From contig NZ_BOPH01000128.1 in assembly GCF_016863655.1 (NCBI RefSeq), positions 1 through 58,422 on the forward strand: a DNA stretch of 58,422 bases, read 5' to 3'. Shown one piece after another: positions 24,208 to 31,006 of this stretch. The number at the start of each line of letters is the position of its first letter. Within the stretch, counting starts at the first letter, position 1. Under the pieces are notes generated by a model. The model worked only from the letters and a program-made list of their open reading frames with translations. It did not search any database and was not told the origin of the DNA. The position numbers were made by a program, and so were the translations under genes. This DNA is from Virgisporangium ochraceum (lineage in GTDB: Bacteria > Actinomycetota > Actinomycetes > Mycobacteriales > Micromonosporaceae).

Positions 24208-26696
24208 CGTTCGACGCGAACGACTACCGCAAGCGCGTCCTCGCCGCCATCGAGGCGCGCGGGGGCGTGCCGGCCAGCGACCCGTTCGAGTGGTACGACA
24301 TCCCGCTCGAACAGGCCGACTCCGTCACCGACGACGCGGCCACCGCGCAGGTCGAGGCCGTCTGGGCGTTCTGGCAGAAGAACCGCAACCACCCCAAGTA
24401 CCGGGGACTGGTGACAGCGCTGCTCGCCGCGCACGACGACGCCGGCACCGCGATGTGCGAGCGGCTGACCCGGCTGCAGCTGGCGGCCCGGACCCGCACG
24501 TCGCGGTCGGCGCGTGACGAGGAGCGCTTCCACGACCTCGACGCGGCCATCGAGCGGCTGGTCGAACGGTTCGGCGGCATCCCCCGGTCGAAGCGGGCCG
24601 GTGTGCTGGCGTTCGCCAAGCAGGCCGGTCTCGACGAGGCCGACGCCGAGGCGCGCATGGCGCGGCACCGGATCATCGAGGACGAGCCGGCGACGCCGAA
24701 ACCGACCGGCATCCCGGAAGCGGTCTTCCGGCAGGTGAAGGCGAACCTGGAGGAGCTGGGCCGGATCCTCGGCCGGCCGGCGTTCGTGAGCCTGTACGAC
24801 CTGCTCGGGCTCGACCCGACCGCGCCGAAGCCGGTGCTGTCCAACGCCCGCGAGATGTACGCCGCCCGCAACCGGGAGCTGCGCCCCGACCGGCGGCGGG
24901 CGCTCGTCGACGACCTGCTCGCGGCCGTCACCAACCTGCTCCTCGACGGCGACCCCGAGGCCTACCTCGACATGCTCGCCGAGGACGTCACCGCGAAGCT
25001 GCGGCCCCGGGTGTCGGCGGCGGTCCTCGTCGAGGACGAGCTGACCTCCGACGACTACGCGCACATGGTCACCGAGGCGCAGGCCCTCGGGCTCGACCAC
25101 GCCCGCGCCGTCAAGGCGGTGTCGACGCTCGCCCGCGAGCTGGGTGTGGCCGTGCCCCAGCCGGCGACCGCGGCCCGGCCCACCGTCGGGTCCAACCGGC
25201 CCCCGCCGCCCGGCACGGTCCAGCCGCCGGTCGGCCAGCGGATCAGTCCACCGTCGACGCCGCCGCCTCCCCCGGCCCGCCCGGACCGGTTCGCCCGGCC
25301 CGACCGCGTACCGGCCGGCACCACCCCCGCGCCGGCCGCGTCGCCGCGGGCCTGGCACGACAAGCTGTCCGAGGCCCGCGCCGCGCTGCGCGCCGGCCGG
25401 GTCACCGAGGCGCAGGCCAAGGTCGAGGAGGCGCGGCAGCTCGCCGGCGGCACGATGCCGCCGATCCGGGCCATCGCAGACGAGGCCGCCGCCGTACTCG
25501 CCGAGGCCAACCAGCGCTGGACGGCGGCCGTGGCCGCGCTGGCCGCCCGCCGCTACACCGAGGCGAGCGGCATCCTCGAGCGCATCCAGGCGATCGCGTC
25601 CGACGTCTCCGGTCCGAACGGACGGACGGTGGCCGACGCCCTGGCGGAGGCCAACCGCGGCACAGCGGCCGCCGACGCGGCGCTGCAGAACGCCGCGACG
25701 CTGCCCGGCCAGGCGCGGGAGCTGGCGCTGCTGTCGGCGCTCAACGCGGCGCCCGACCATCCGGGCCTGATCGCGGCGCTCCACGAGATCGGCGTCCAGC
25801 CACCGGGTGACGTGCGCACGCGCGTCGCCGGTGGCGGGCTGACGATCAGCTGGACGCCCTCGGCGTCGCCGGGCCAGGTCGAGTACCGCGTCCACAGGAC
25901 CGGTCCCGACGGGAGGCTGGTGTCGGTCGGCACCACGCACCGTACGGAGCTGGAGGTGGCCGCGCCCCGGCCGGGCGAGCCCACGCCGGTGTTCGTGGTC
26001 GTGGCCCGGCGGGCGGGGGTCGTCTCGGCCGAGGTCCGTTCGGACGCGCCGGGCCGTCCCGCGCTACAACCCGCGGTGACCAGGACAGCGGCGCCTTCCG
26101 CACCTTCTGCCCCGGCTGCGCCGACCGGCCCCCTGCCTCCGACGGTGGACGCCCTGTCGGTCCTCCCACACGGCAAGCGGGTGCGGCTGGTCTACCCGGT
26201 GCCCGCCACCGGCCAGGTGGAGATCCGGCGGGTGCCCGACGGTGGCCGTCCCCCGGCCCCGGGGTCGGTGGTTCCCGATCCCGCCGCGTGCGGCGAACTG
26301 GTCCCCGGCATGGGACCGGGCCTGGCCGTCGACCGCCGCCCGGCCGCGCCGACCCGGTACGTGGCCCTCACGGTCGACGGCTCCGCCGTGGCCGGTGCCG
26401 CCGCCTGGTACCTGGAGCTGCCGCCCGTCACCGACCTCCGCGAAGCCGACGGCCGGCTGCAGTGGGAGTGGCCGCCGGGCTGTACCGAGGTGATGGTGGT
26501 GTGGCGCTCCGACGGCTCCCCCGAGGGCGCCGGCGACCCAGCTGCCGAAAGCCGCAAGGTGACGAACACCCGCTACACCCTCGACGGCGGCGTCGCCCTA
26601 CCGGCCGACCGCCCCGTACACGTCATGGTGTTCGCCTGCACCCGGATGGGCGGCACCCTGGCGGTGGCGACGAACGGCGTCCCGCTGAACCTGTGA
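24204..26696 (+). CDS. large Hsp70-partner protein with degenerate J-like and FN3-like domains
   Basis: 830 residues, translationally coupled to Hsp70 (ATG overlaps its TGA). Residues ~60-180 are helical. Residues ~193-255 resemble a J domain: SLYDLLGLDPTA, a long helix NAREMYAARNREL, then RPD (Arg227-Pro-Asp) where J proteins have HPD, then a helix and LLLDGDPEAYLDML like the usual ..L.D...R..YD end. A Pro-rich linker follows (~315-395), then a helical repeat block (~395-515) and an FN3-like beta domain (LTISWTPSASPGQVEYRVHR). The C-terminal 220 residues are beta-rich and Pro-interrupted. No signal peptide or membrane segment. I infer a substrate-targeting co-chaperone; the J-like call is by pattern only. 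Confidence 0.75.
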   Translation: MTFDANDYRKRVLAAIEARGGVPASDPFEWYDIPLEQADSVTDDAATAQVEAVWAFWQKNRNHPKYRGLVTALLAAHDDAGTAMCERLTRLQLAARTRTSRSARDEERFHDLDAAIERLVERFGGIPRSKRAGVLAFAKQAGLDEADAEARMARHRIIEDEPATPKPTGIPEAVFRQVKANLEELGRILGRPAFVSLYDLLGLDPTAPKPVLSNAREMYAARNRELRPDRRRALVDDLLAAVTNLLLDGDPEAYLDMLAEDVTAKLRPRVSAAVLVEDELTSDDYAHMVTEAQALGLDHARAVKAVSTLARELGVAVPQPATAARPTVGSNRPPPPGTVQPPVGQRISPPSTPPPPPARPDRFARPDRVPAGTTPAPAASPRAWHDKLSEARAALRAGRVTEAQAKVEEARQLAGGTMPPIRAIADEAAAVLAEANQRWTAAVAALAARRYTEASGILERIQAIASDVSGPNGRTVADALAEANRGTAAADAALQNAATLPGQARELALLSALNAAPDHPGLIAALHEIGVQPPGDVRTRVAGGGLTISWTPSASPGQVEYRVHRTGPDGRLVSVGTTHRTELEVAAPRPGEPTPVFVVVARRAGVVSAEVRSDAPGRPALQPAVTRTAAPSAPSAPAAPTGPLPPTVDALSVLPHGKRVRLVYPVPATGQVEIRRVPDGGRPPAPGSVVPDPAACGELVPGMGPGLAVDRRPAAPTRYVALTVDGSAVAGAAAWYLELPPVTDLREADGRLQWEWPPGCTEVMVVWRSDGSPEGAGDPAAESRKVTNTRYTLDGGVALPADRPVHVMVFACTRMGGTLAVATNGVPLNL

Positions 26697-26703
26697 CACC
26701 TTC

Positions 26704-26734
26704 GAGGCCGCGCGGCCCTCAACCGCGCGGCCTC
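26704..26734 (+). terminator. intrinsic-type hairpin downstream of Hsp70 operon
   Basis: Perfect 12-bp stem GAGGCCGCGCGG / CCGCGCGGCCTC with a 7-nt loop, starting 7 nt after the stop codon. There is no U-tract, as is usual in GC-rich actinomycetes. Confidence 0.75.
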
Positions 26735-27021
26735 AAACGGCGAGGCCGGGCGGCACCCGCACCGGCGCGGACCTGCCCACCGGTGGGGCCGCGCGCCAAC
26801 CTGCAAGCAGGGCGGCCCAGCCGCCGGCCGGGGCCGCACGCCGCCCAGCCACCTACGCGGCCCAGTCACCGGCCCCGTCCCACCACGGGCGTGGCCGCGA
26901 ACCGCGCGAACCCAGCCACCGGCCTTCAGCGCGGACCCGCCATGTGCCGGACCCGTCGGTCCTCACCATCGGTGATGGCACGCGGGCATGCCACCCCCGC
27001 GGCACCCGGGAAGATCGCTGT
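26735..27021. other. gene-free gap with degenerate repeats
   Basis: About 290 bp without a credible gene. Imperfect copies of CCCAGCCACCGGCC occur at about 26817, 26844, 26861 and 26911, and small dyads (CCATC/GATGG near 26970; TGGCA/TGCCA near 26982). Open frames here lack starts and coding bias. It may be decayed sequence. Confidence 0.4.
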
Positions 27022-27022
27022 T

Positions 27023-27063
27023 TGAGGAACGAAAGTGCAGTCACGCTTCACGTTCGTTCCTCA
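27023..27063 (-). terminator. hairpin at the end of the WrbA gene
   Basis: 15-bp arms (27023-27037 and 27049-27063) pair at 14 of 15 positions; the outer part is TGAGGAACGAA / TTCGTTCCTCA. The downstream arm contains the WrbA stop codon. Its position suggests transcription termination of the minus-strand gene, facing the Hsp70 operon terminator. Confidence 0.7.
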
Positions 27064-27702
27064 GACGTCGATCTTGACGTCACCACGTGGGGCGGACCGG
27101 GGGCGGCCCGCTTTCAGGGCCGCCGCCGTCTCGACGACGCGGCGGGCCTGGTGCCGTGCGGCCTCCAGCGTGACCTCGCCGGGCGGGCCGTCGCCGGCGA
27201 CGTGCGAGGTGCCGTACGGGTTGCCCGACCGGAACTGCACCGGGTCGGTGTAGCCGGGCGGCACGATGATGCCGCCCCAGTGGTGGAACGTGTTGCCCAG
27301 CGCCAGGATCGTCGACTCCTGCCCGCCGTGCGCGGTGTTCGACGCCGTGAACGCCGAGTACACCTTGTCGGCGAGCCGGCCCTGGAACCACAGGGCACCG
27401 GTCCCCTCCATGAACGTGCGGAGCTGGCTGGCCGGATTGCCGAAGCGGGTCGGGGTGCCGAAGAGCACCGCGTCGGCCCACACCAGGTCGTCGAGCGTGG
27501 CCTCGGCGACGTCGGCGGTGTCGTGGACGTGCCGCGCCCACTCCGGTCTGGCGTCGATCGCCTCGCGGGGCGCCAGCTCCCTGACCTTGCGCAGCCGCAC
27601 CTCGGCGCCGGCCTTGTCGGCGCCCTCCCCGGCCGCCCGCGCGAGTGCGTGGACGGTGCCGGTGGCGCTGTAGTAGATGATCGCGACCTTCACGGGTTCC
27701 AT
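27061..27702 (-). CDS. wrbA: WrbA-family NAD(P)H:quinone oxidoreductase
   Basis: 213 residues. The flavodoxin-like FMN-phosphate loop is IIYYSATGTVHALARAAGEG; further hallmarks are FGTPTRFGNPASQLRTFMEG, ASNTAHGGQESTILALGNTF and GIIVPPGYTDP. WrbA enzymes reduce quinones by two electrons to avoid semiquinone radicals. It diverges from an ECF41 sigma gene 71 bp away. Oxidoreductases are typical ECF41 targets, so it may be controlled by that sigma factor. Confidence 0.95.
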   Translation of the reverse strand: MEPVKVAIIYYSATGTVHALARAAGEGADKAGAEVRLRKVRELAPREAIDARPEWARHVHDTADVAEATLDDLVWADAVLFGTPTRFGNPASQLRTFMEGTGALWFQGRLADKVYSAFTASNTAHGGQESTILALGNTFHHWGGIIVPPGYTDPVQFRSGNPYGTSHVAGDGPPGEVTLEAARHQARRVVETAAALKAGRPRSAPRGDVKIDV

Positions 27703-27773
27703 GGCCGGTACGACGACGTACGGGTCCGTACCGTCAGGCCTGACATCGCGGTGCCCCGCATCGTCGGAAGGGG

Positions 27774-28631
27774 GTGGACCACATCCTGAGCGAGCGGCGT
27801 CACCTCATCAACGTGGCGTACCGGCTGCTCGGCTCCCTCGCCGACGCCGAGGACGTCGTGCAGGAGACCTACGCCCGCTGGTACGCCCAGCCGGCCGGGA
27901 AGCGCGACGCGGTCGCGTCGCCCGGTGCCTGGCTGACGACGGTCGCCAGCCGCATCTGCCTCGACCTGCTCGGCTCGGCCCGCGTGCGGCGCGAGCGCTA
28001 CGTCGGCGAGTGGATCCCCGAGCCGGTGCCCGACCAGGGTCCGGTCGACCCGGCCGACCGCGTGACGCTCGACGAGTCGGTGAGCATGGCGTTCCTCGTG
28101 ATGCTGGAGTCGATGACCCCCGCCGAGCGGGTCGCGTTCATCCTCCACGACGTGTTCCGGTACGGGTTCGCCGACGTGGCCGAGATCGTCGGGCGCACGC
28201 CGGCCGCGTGCCGCCAGCTCGCCTCGTCGGCCCGCCGGCGCGTCCGGTCCGTCGGGGAGCCGCCGACGCCGACCCGGGAGCGCGCCGCGGTCGTCCGGGA
28301 GTTCAAGCAGGCGTGGCAGGCGCGCGACATCGCCGCGCTGATCGCGGTGCTCGACCCCGCGGTCACCGCGACCGGCGACGGCGGCGGCCTGGTGACCGCG
28401 GTGCTGCGGCCGGTCGTCGGCAGCGCGGAGGTGGCGCGCGTGTTCGCCGACCTCGCCGGGCGGGCCACCGGCCTGACGCTGCTGGAGCGGACGGTCAACG
28501 GCCAGCCGGGGCTGGTCGCCCAGCAGGACGGAGTGACGGTGACGGTGATCGCGTTCGACATCGTCGGCGGGCGGATCCGCGACATCTGGGCGGTACGCAA
28601 CCCGGAGAAGCTGCGCCCGTGGACCGTGTAG
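27774..28631 (+). CDS. second ECF41-type sigma factor with SnoaL-like domain
   Basis: 285 residues. Region 2: ERRHLINVAYRLLGSLADAE plus DVVQETYARWY; region 4: TPAERVAFILHDVFRYGFAD plus VAEIVGRTPAACRQLASSAR. The C-terminal extension (VVREFKQAWQARDIAALIAV ... AFDIVGGRIRDIWAVRNPEK) has the RNPEKL-type motif of ECF41 factors. GTG 27774 has GGAAGGGG upstream. The stop codon TAG is formed by the TA target and first base of the downstream MITE-like palindrome, so the ancestral C-terminus may have been longer. Confidence 0.94.
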   Translation: MDHILSERRHLINVAYRLLGSLADAEDVVQETYARWYAQPAGKRDAVASPGAWLTTVASRICLDLLGSARVRRERYVGEWIPEPVPDQGPVDPADRVTLDESVSMAFLVMLESMTPAERVAFILHDVFRYGFADVAEIVGRTPAACRQLASSARRRVRSVGEPPTPTRERAAVVREFKQAWQARDIAALIAVLDPAVTATGDGGGLVTAVLRPVVGSAEVARVFADLAGRATGLTLLERTVNGQPGLVAQQDGVTVTVIAFDIVGGRIRDIWAVRNPEKLRPWTV

Positions 28632-28793
28632 GGCGTGTCCGGTGGATCCTTGCCGGCCTGCGGCGGACTCAGACGGCGCCCGGCGGCGTTGGAGCTTCAC
28701 CCGGATACAACACCGGTATCCGGGCAAAGCTCCGCCTTGCCGGATCGCCGTCTGAGCCTCGCCTCGGCTCGACAAGATCCACCGGACACGCCC
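28631..28793. mobile_element. MITE-like 163-bp imperfect palindrome flanked by TA
   Basis: The element is framed by TA dinucleotides (28629-28630 and 28794-28795). With them each end reads TAGGGCGTGTCCGGTGGATC, 20 bp perfect. The two halves pair along almost their whole length around a centre at 28712: CTCAGACGGCG arms, then GGAGCTT and CCCGGATA/TATCCGGG at the tip. The halves match without net indels. TA flanks and long inverted termini fit a non-autonomous derivative of a TA-targeting transposon (IS630/Tc1 or some IS5-type families). It encodes nothing. It sits exactly between two convergent genes and supplies both stop codons. Confidence 0.8.
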
Positions 28794-29383
28794 TAGGCCC
28801 GTCGGGCACGCAGCACGGTGTCGTGGGTGTGGTGGTTGGTCGACGCCGTCCGCGGCCGGGTCTCGTCCACCAGCACGGTCCAGCCGTCGTCGAGCAGGCC
28901 GGCGACCTCGTGCGGCTGGTAGTAGTCGGTCGGGTCGATGCCGAGCTCGGCGGGCGGCGGCAGGTCGGCCAGGTCGTGGCCGACGAAGAGGAGCGTCCCG
29001 CCGGGCGCCACCGCGTCGATCAGGCCGCGCACGGCGGCGTGGTCGCGCCGGCGCGGCAGCGGAAAGTAGTGGACCGAGACCAGGTCGAACGGGCCGCGGG
29101 GCGCCGGCGCCGCGGTGAGGTCCGCCAGCACCCACTCGACGCGGTCGGCGGTGTCCGGGTCGGCGTCGGCGGCCCGCCGCAGGGCGACCCGTGAGATGTC
29201 GACGGCCGTGACCCGCCAGCCGCGCCGGGCCAGCCAGTGCGTGTCGGCGCCCTCGCCGCAGCCGACGTCGAGCGCCCGGCCCGGCGGCAGATCGGCCACC
29301 TCGGTGACGAGCACGCCGTTGGGCGCCCCGCTGAACAACTGGTGGTGACCGGCGTAGCGCTCGTCCCAGAACTGTGCGTCCAT
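28793..29383 (-). CDS. class I SAM-dependent methyltransferase
   Basis: 196 residues from ATG 29383 (AAGGTGAG upstream). It begins MDAQFWDERYAG, has motif I RALDVGCGEGADTHWLARRG, the acidic residue in TAVDISRVALRRA, and DLVSVHYFPLPRR and GGTLLFVGHDL further on. The resemblance is to TehB/thiopurine-like and bacterial phospholipid-type methyltransferases of unknown substrate. Its TAG stop is made by the terminal TA plus first base of the MITE-like palindrome. Confidence 0.92.
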   Translation of the reverse strand: MDAQFWDERYAGHHQLFSGAPNGVLVTEVADLPPGRALDVGCGEGADTHWLARRGWRVTAVDISRVALRRAADADPDTADRVEWVLADLTAAPAPRGPFDLVSVHYFPLPRRRDHAAVRGLIDAVAPGGTLLFVGHDLADLPPPAELGIDPTDYYQPHEVAGLLDDGWTVLVDETRPRTASTNHHTHDTVLRARRA

Positions 29384-29670
29384 CGGCTCACCTTGGCTCT
29401 CGCCGAGCCTGTCAGCAAACCTTGTTGCCGGAACGGCAAGGTGTGGCGACGGTGATGCATACTGGGAGGCATGTGGTGCGCACCCGTCTCCCCGTCGCCG
29501 GCCCAGCCGGCCATGGGTGCCGTGCCCCACCTCCCCGGCCGTCGCTGACGTCGCGGGCCGGCGTTCCCATCCCCGTCGGTGGCATTCCGCTGCCCGCGGC
29601 GCGCACAGTCGCCGTCCCGGACACCCTGCCGTGCGCCCTTCCCCGCGTCCCGCGAAAGGGCTCCTTCGTC
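29384..29670. promoter_or_regulatory. 287-bp divergent upstream region of the GGQ release-factor-like gene
   Basis: Region between the methyltransferase ATG (29383) and ATG 29671. It contains a hairpin CCTTG..GCCG-GAA-CGGC..AAGG near 29420-29441 and a possible -10 CATACT at 29458-29463, which would give a ~200-nt leader. The plus frame is open throughout (an in-frame ATG at 29455), but the sequence is Pro/Arg-rich and not protein-like. No known riboswitch was recognised. Confidence 0.35.
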
Positions 29671-30345
29671 ATGTCCACAGTGGTTGTCGAGATCCGGCCG
29701 GGTGAGGGCGGCGACGACGCCGTCGCGTTCGCCACCGAGCTCACCGATGCCGTCTCCGCTCACGCCCGCCGCCACGGCTGCCGGGCCACCGTCCGCACCG
29801 GCCGGACCATCACCGTGACCGTCACCGGTCGACACGCCGCCGGCCTGCGCCTGCACGACCTCACCGGTACGCACCGCATCCAGCGGATCCCGCGTAACGA
29901 CCGGGCCGGCCGGCGGCACACGTCCACCGCCACGGTCGCCGTCCTCGACGCGGTCGCGACGGTCGGCCCGGGCCTGTCCCGCGACGACGTCGACATCGAC
30001 GTGTACAGCGGTTCCGGTCCGGGCGGTCAGCACCGCAACAAGACCGAGCAGTGCGCGCGGCTGACGCACCGGCCCACCGGGCTGGTCGTGGTGGCCACCG
30101 CGTCACGCAGCCAGCGGCAGAACATCGAGGCGGCGTTCGCCGAACTGGAGCGCCGGCTGGGCGCCGCCGCGGTCGAGGCCGCCGAGGCCGACCGCAACCG
30201 GGTGCGTCGCACCCAGATCGCCACGGGTGAGCGTCCCCAGAAGCAGTGGACCTGGAACGACCAGCGCGCCGAGGTCGTCGACCACTCGACGGGCGCCCGC
30301 TACCCGATGGCGGCGTTCCGCCGCGGCCGCTTCGACCTCCGCTGA
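29671..30345 (+). CDS. class I release-factor-like protein with GGQ but no codon-recognition motif
   Basis: 224 residues. The start has the PCRF-type loop VEIRPGEGGDDAVAFATELT; THRIQRIPRNDRAGRRHTST matches RF1/RF2 xHRVQRVPxTxxxGRxHTS except that the tripeptide anticodon position reads PRN instead of PAT/PVT; the peptidyl-hydrolysis motif is intact in YSGSGPGGQHRNKTEQCARL. The N-terminal domain 1 and much of domain 2 are missing compared with ~360-residue RF1. It should therefore reach the peptidyl-transferase centre but not read stop codons like RF1, as in rescue factors. The tail (TWNDQRAEVVDHSTGARYP) keeps the RF-type VxDH. Overlaps the convergent TetR gene by 46 bp. Confidence 0.85.
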   Translation: MSTVVVEIRPGEGGDDAVAFATELTDAVSAHARRHGCRATVRTGRTITVTVTGRHAAGLRLHDLTGTHRIQRIPRNDRAGRRHTSTATVAVLDAVATVGPGLSRDDVDIDVYSGSGPGGQHRNKTEQCARLTHRPTGLVVVATASRSQRQNIEAAFAELERRLGAAAVEAAEADRNRVRRTQIATGERPQKQWTWNDQRAEVVDHSTGARYPMAAFRRGRFDLR

Positions 30346-30947
30346 TTGCGCGGGGTGAGCCGCGGCAGCGGCACGGATCCGTCGGCCAGCAACGCGACCA
30401 CGCGTTCGGCGTGAACGGTGAGCGGCTCGGGGTCGACCGTCGAGCGGGCCTGGTCCAGGGCCAGCTGCGCGACCATCAGCACCGTCTGCGCGGCCACCCG
30501 GACGTGCAGCGCGTCGGGGTCGACGCCGAGCCGCTCGGCGAGCGCCTGTTCGAGGATGGTCCGCTGGCGGTACCAGACGTCCCACACGCGGGCTCGGACG
30601 TTCGGGTTGCGGTCGATCTGCAGCCGGACCCGGGCGACCGTGTCGAGTTGCCCGTCGAGGTCGGCGAGCCAGCCGGCCAGGGCGTGGCCGAGCGCCTCCT
30701 CGACGGGTTCGCCGTCGGGCCGCGCCGCGAGGTGGTCGGACAGCGTGCGGGCGTCGAACGCGGGGTGCCGCAGCAGCGTGCTGTCCTTGGTCGGGAAGTA
30801 CCGGTACAGCGTCGAGGTTCCGACGTCGGCGGCCGCGGCGATCTGCTCCATCGTGGTGGCCTCGTAGCCCTGCCGGTCGAACAGGTCCAGGGCCGCGTCG
30901 GCGATCGTGACCCGGGCGCGGCGGGCGTTCTGCTCACGGAGTCCCAC
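30300..30947 (-). CDS. TetR-family transcriptional regulator
   Basis: 215 residues with a TetR DNA-binding domain: RVTIADAALDLFDRQGYEAT, then TMEQIAAAADVGTSTLYRYF and PTKDSTLLRH. GTG 30947 has TAGGGT 7 nt upstream on its strand, a leaderless arrangement. A perfect 15-bp palindrome lies 25-39 nt upstream, between this gene and the divergent beta-mannosidase, so it probably represses both. The C-terminus is Arg-rich (RNQRRSKRPRR). Confidence 0.93.
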   Translation of the reverse strand: MGLREQNARRARVTIADAALDLFDRQGYEATTMEQIAAAADVGTSTLYRYFPTKDSTLLRHPAFDARTLSDHLAARPDGEPVEEALGHALAGWLADLDGQLDTVARVRLQIDRNPNVRARVWDVWYRQRTILEQALAERLGVDPDALHVRVAAQTVLMVAQLALDQARSTVDPEPLTVHAERVVALLADGSVPLPRLTPRNQRRSKRPRRNAAIG

Positions 30948-30971
30948 CTCCGGAACCCTACCGGAGAAACC

Positions 30972-30986
30972 TGGTAGTCACTACCA
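30972..30986. promoter_or_regulatory. TetR-type operator, perfect palindrome
   Basis: TGGTAGTCACTACCA, seven perfect pairs around a central C, in the 59-bp gap between the TetR and beta-mannosidase starts. It covers the -35 position for the mannosidase promoter (-10 TATGGT at 30995-31000, 6 nt before ATG 31007). Binding would block that promoter and affect the TetR promoter. Confidence 0.75.
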
Positions 30987-31006
30987 ACTTGGGTTATGGT
31001 CCCGAC

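Noticed and set aside
24015..25940. Long minus-strand open frame under the Hsp70-partner gene
   Set aside because: Low-complexity Gly/Arg/Val sequence, no start signal; the plus frame has codon bias and domains.
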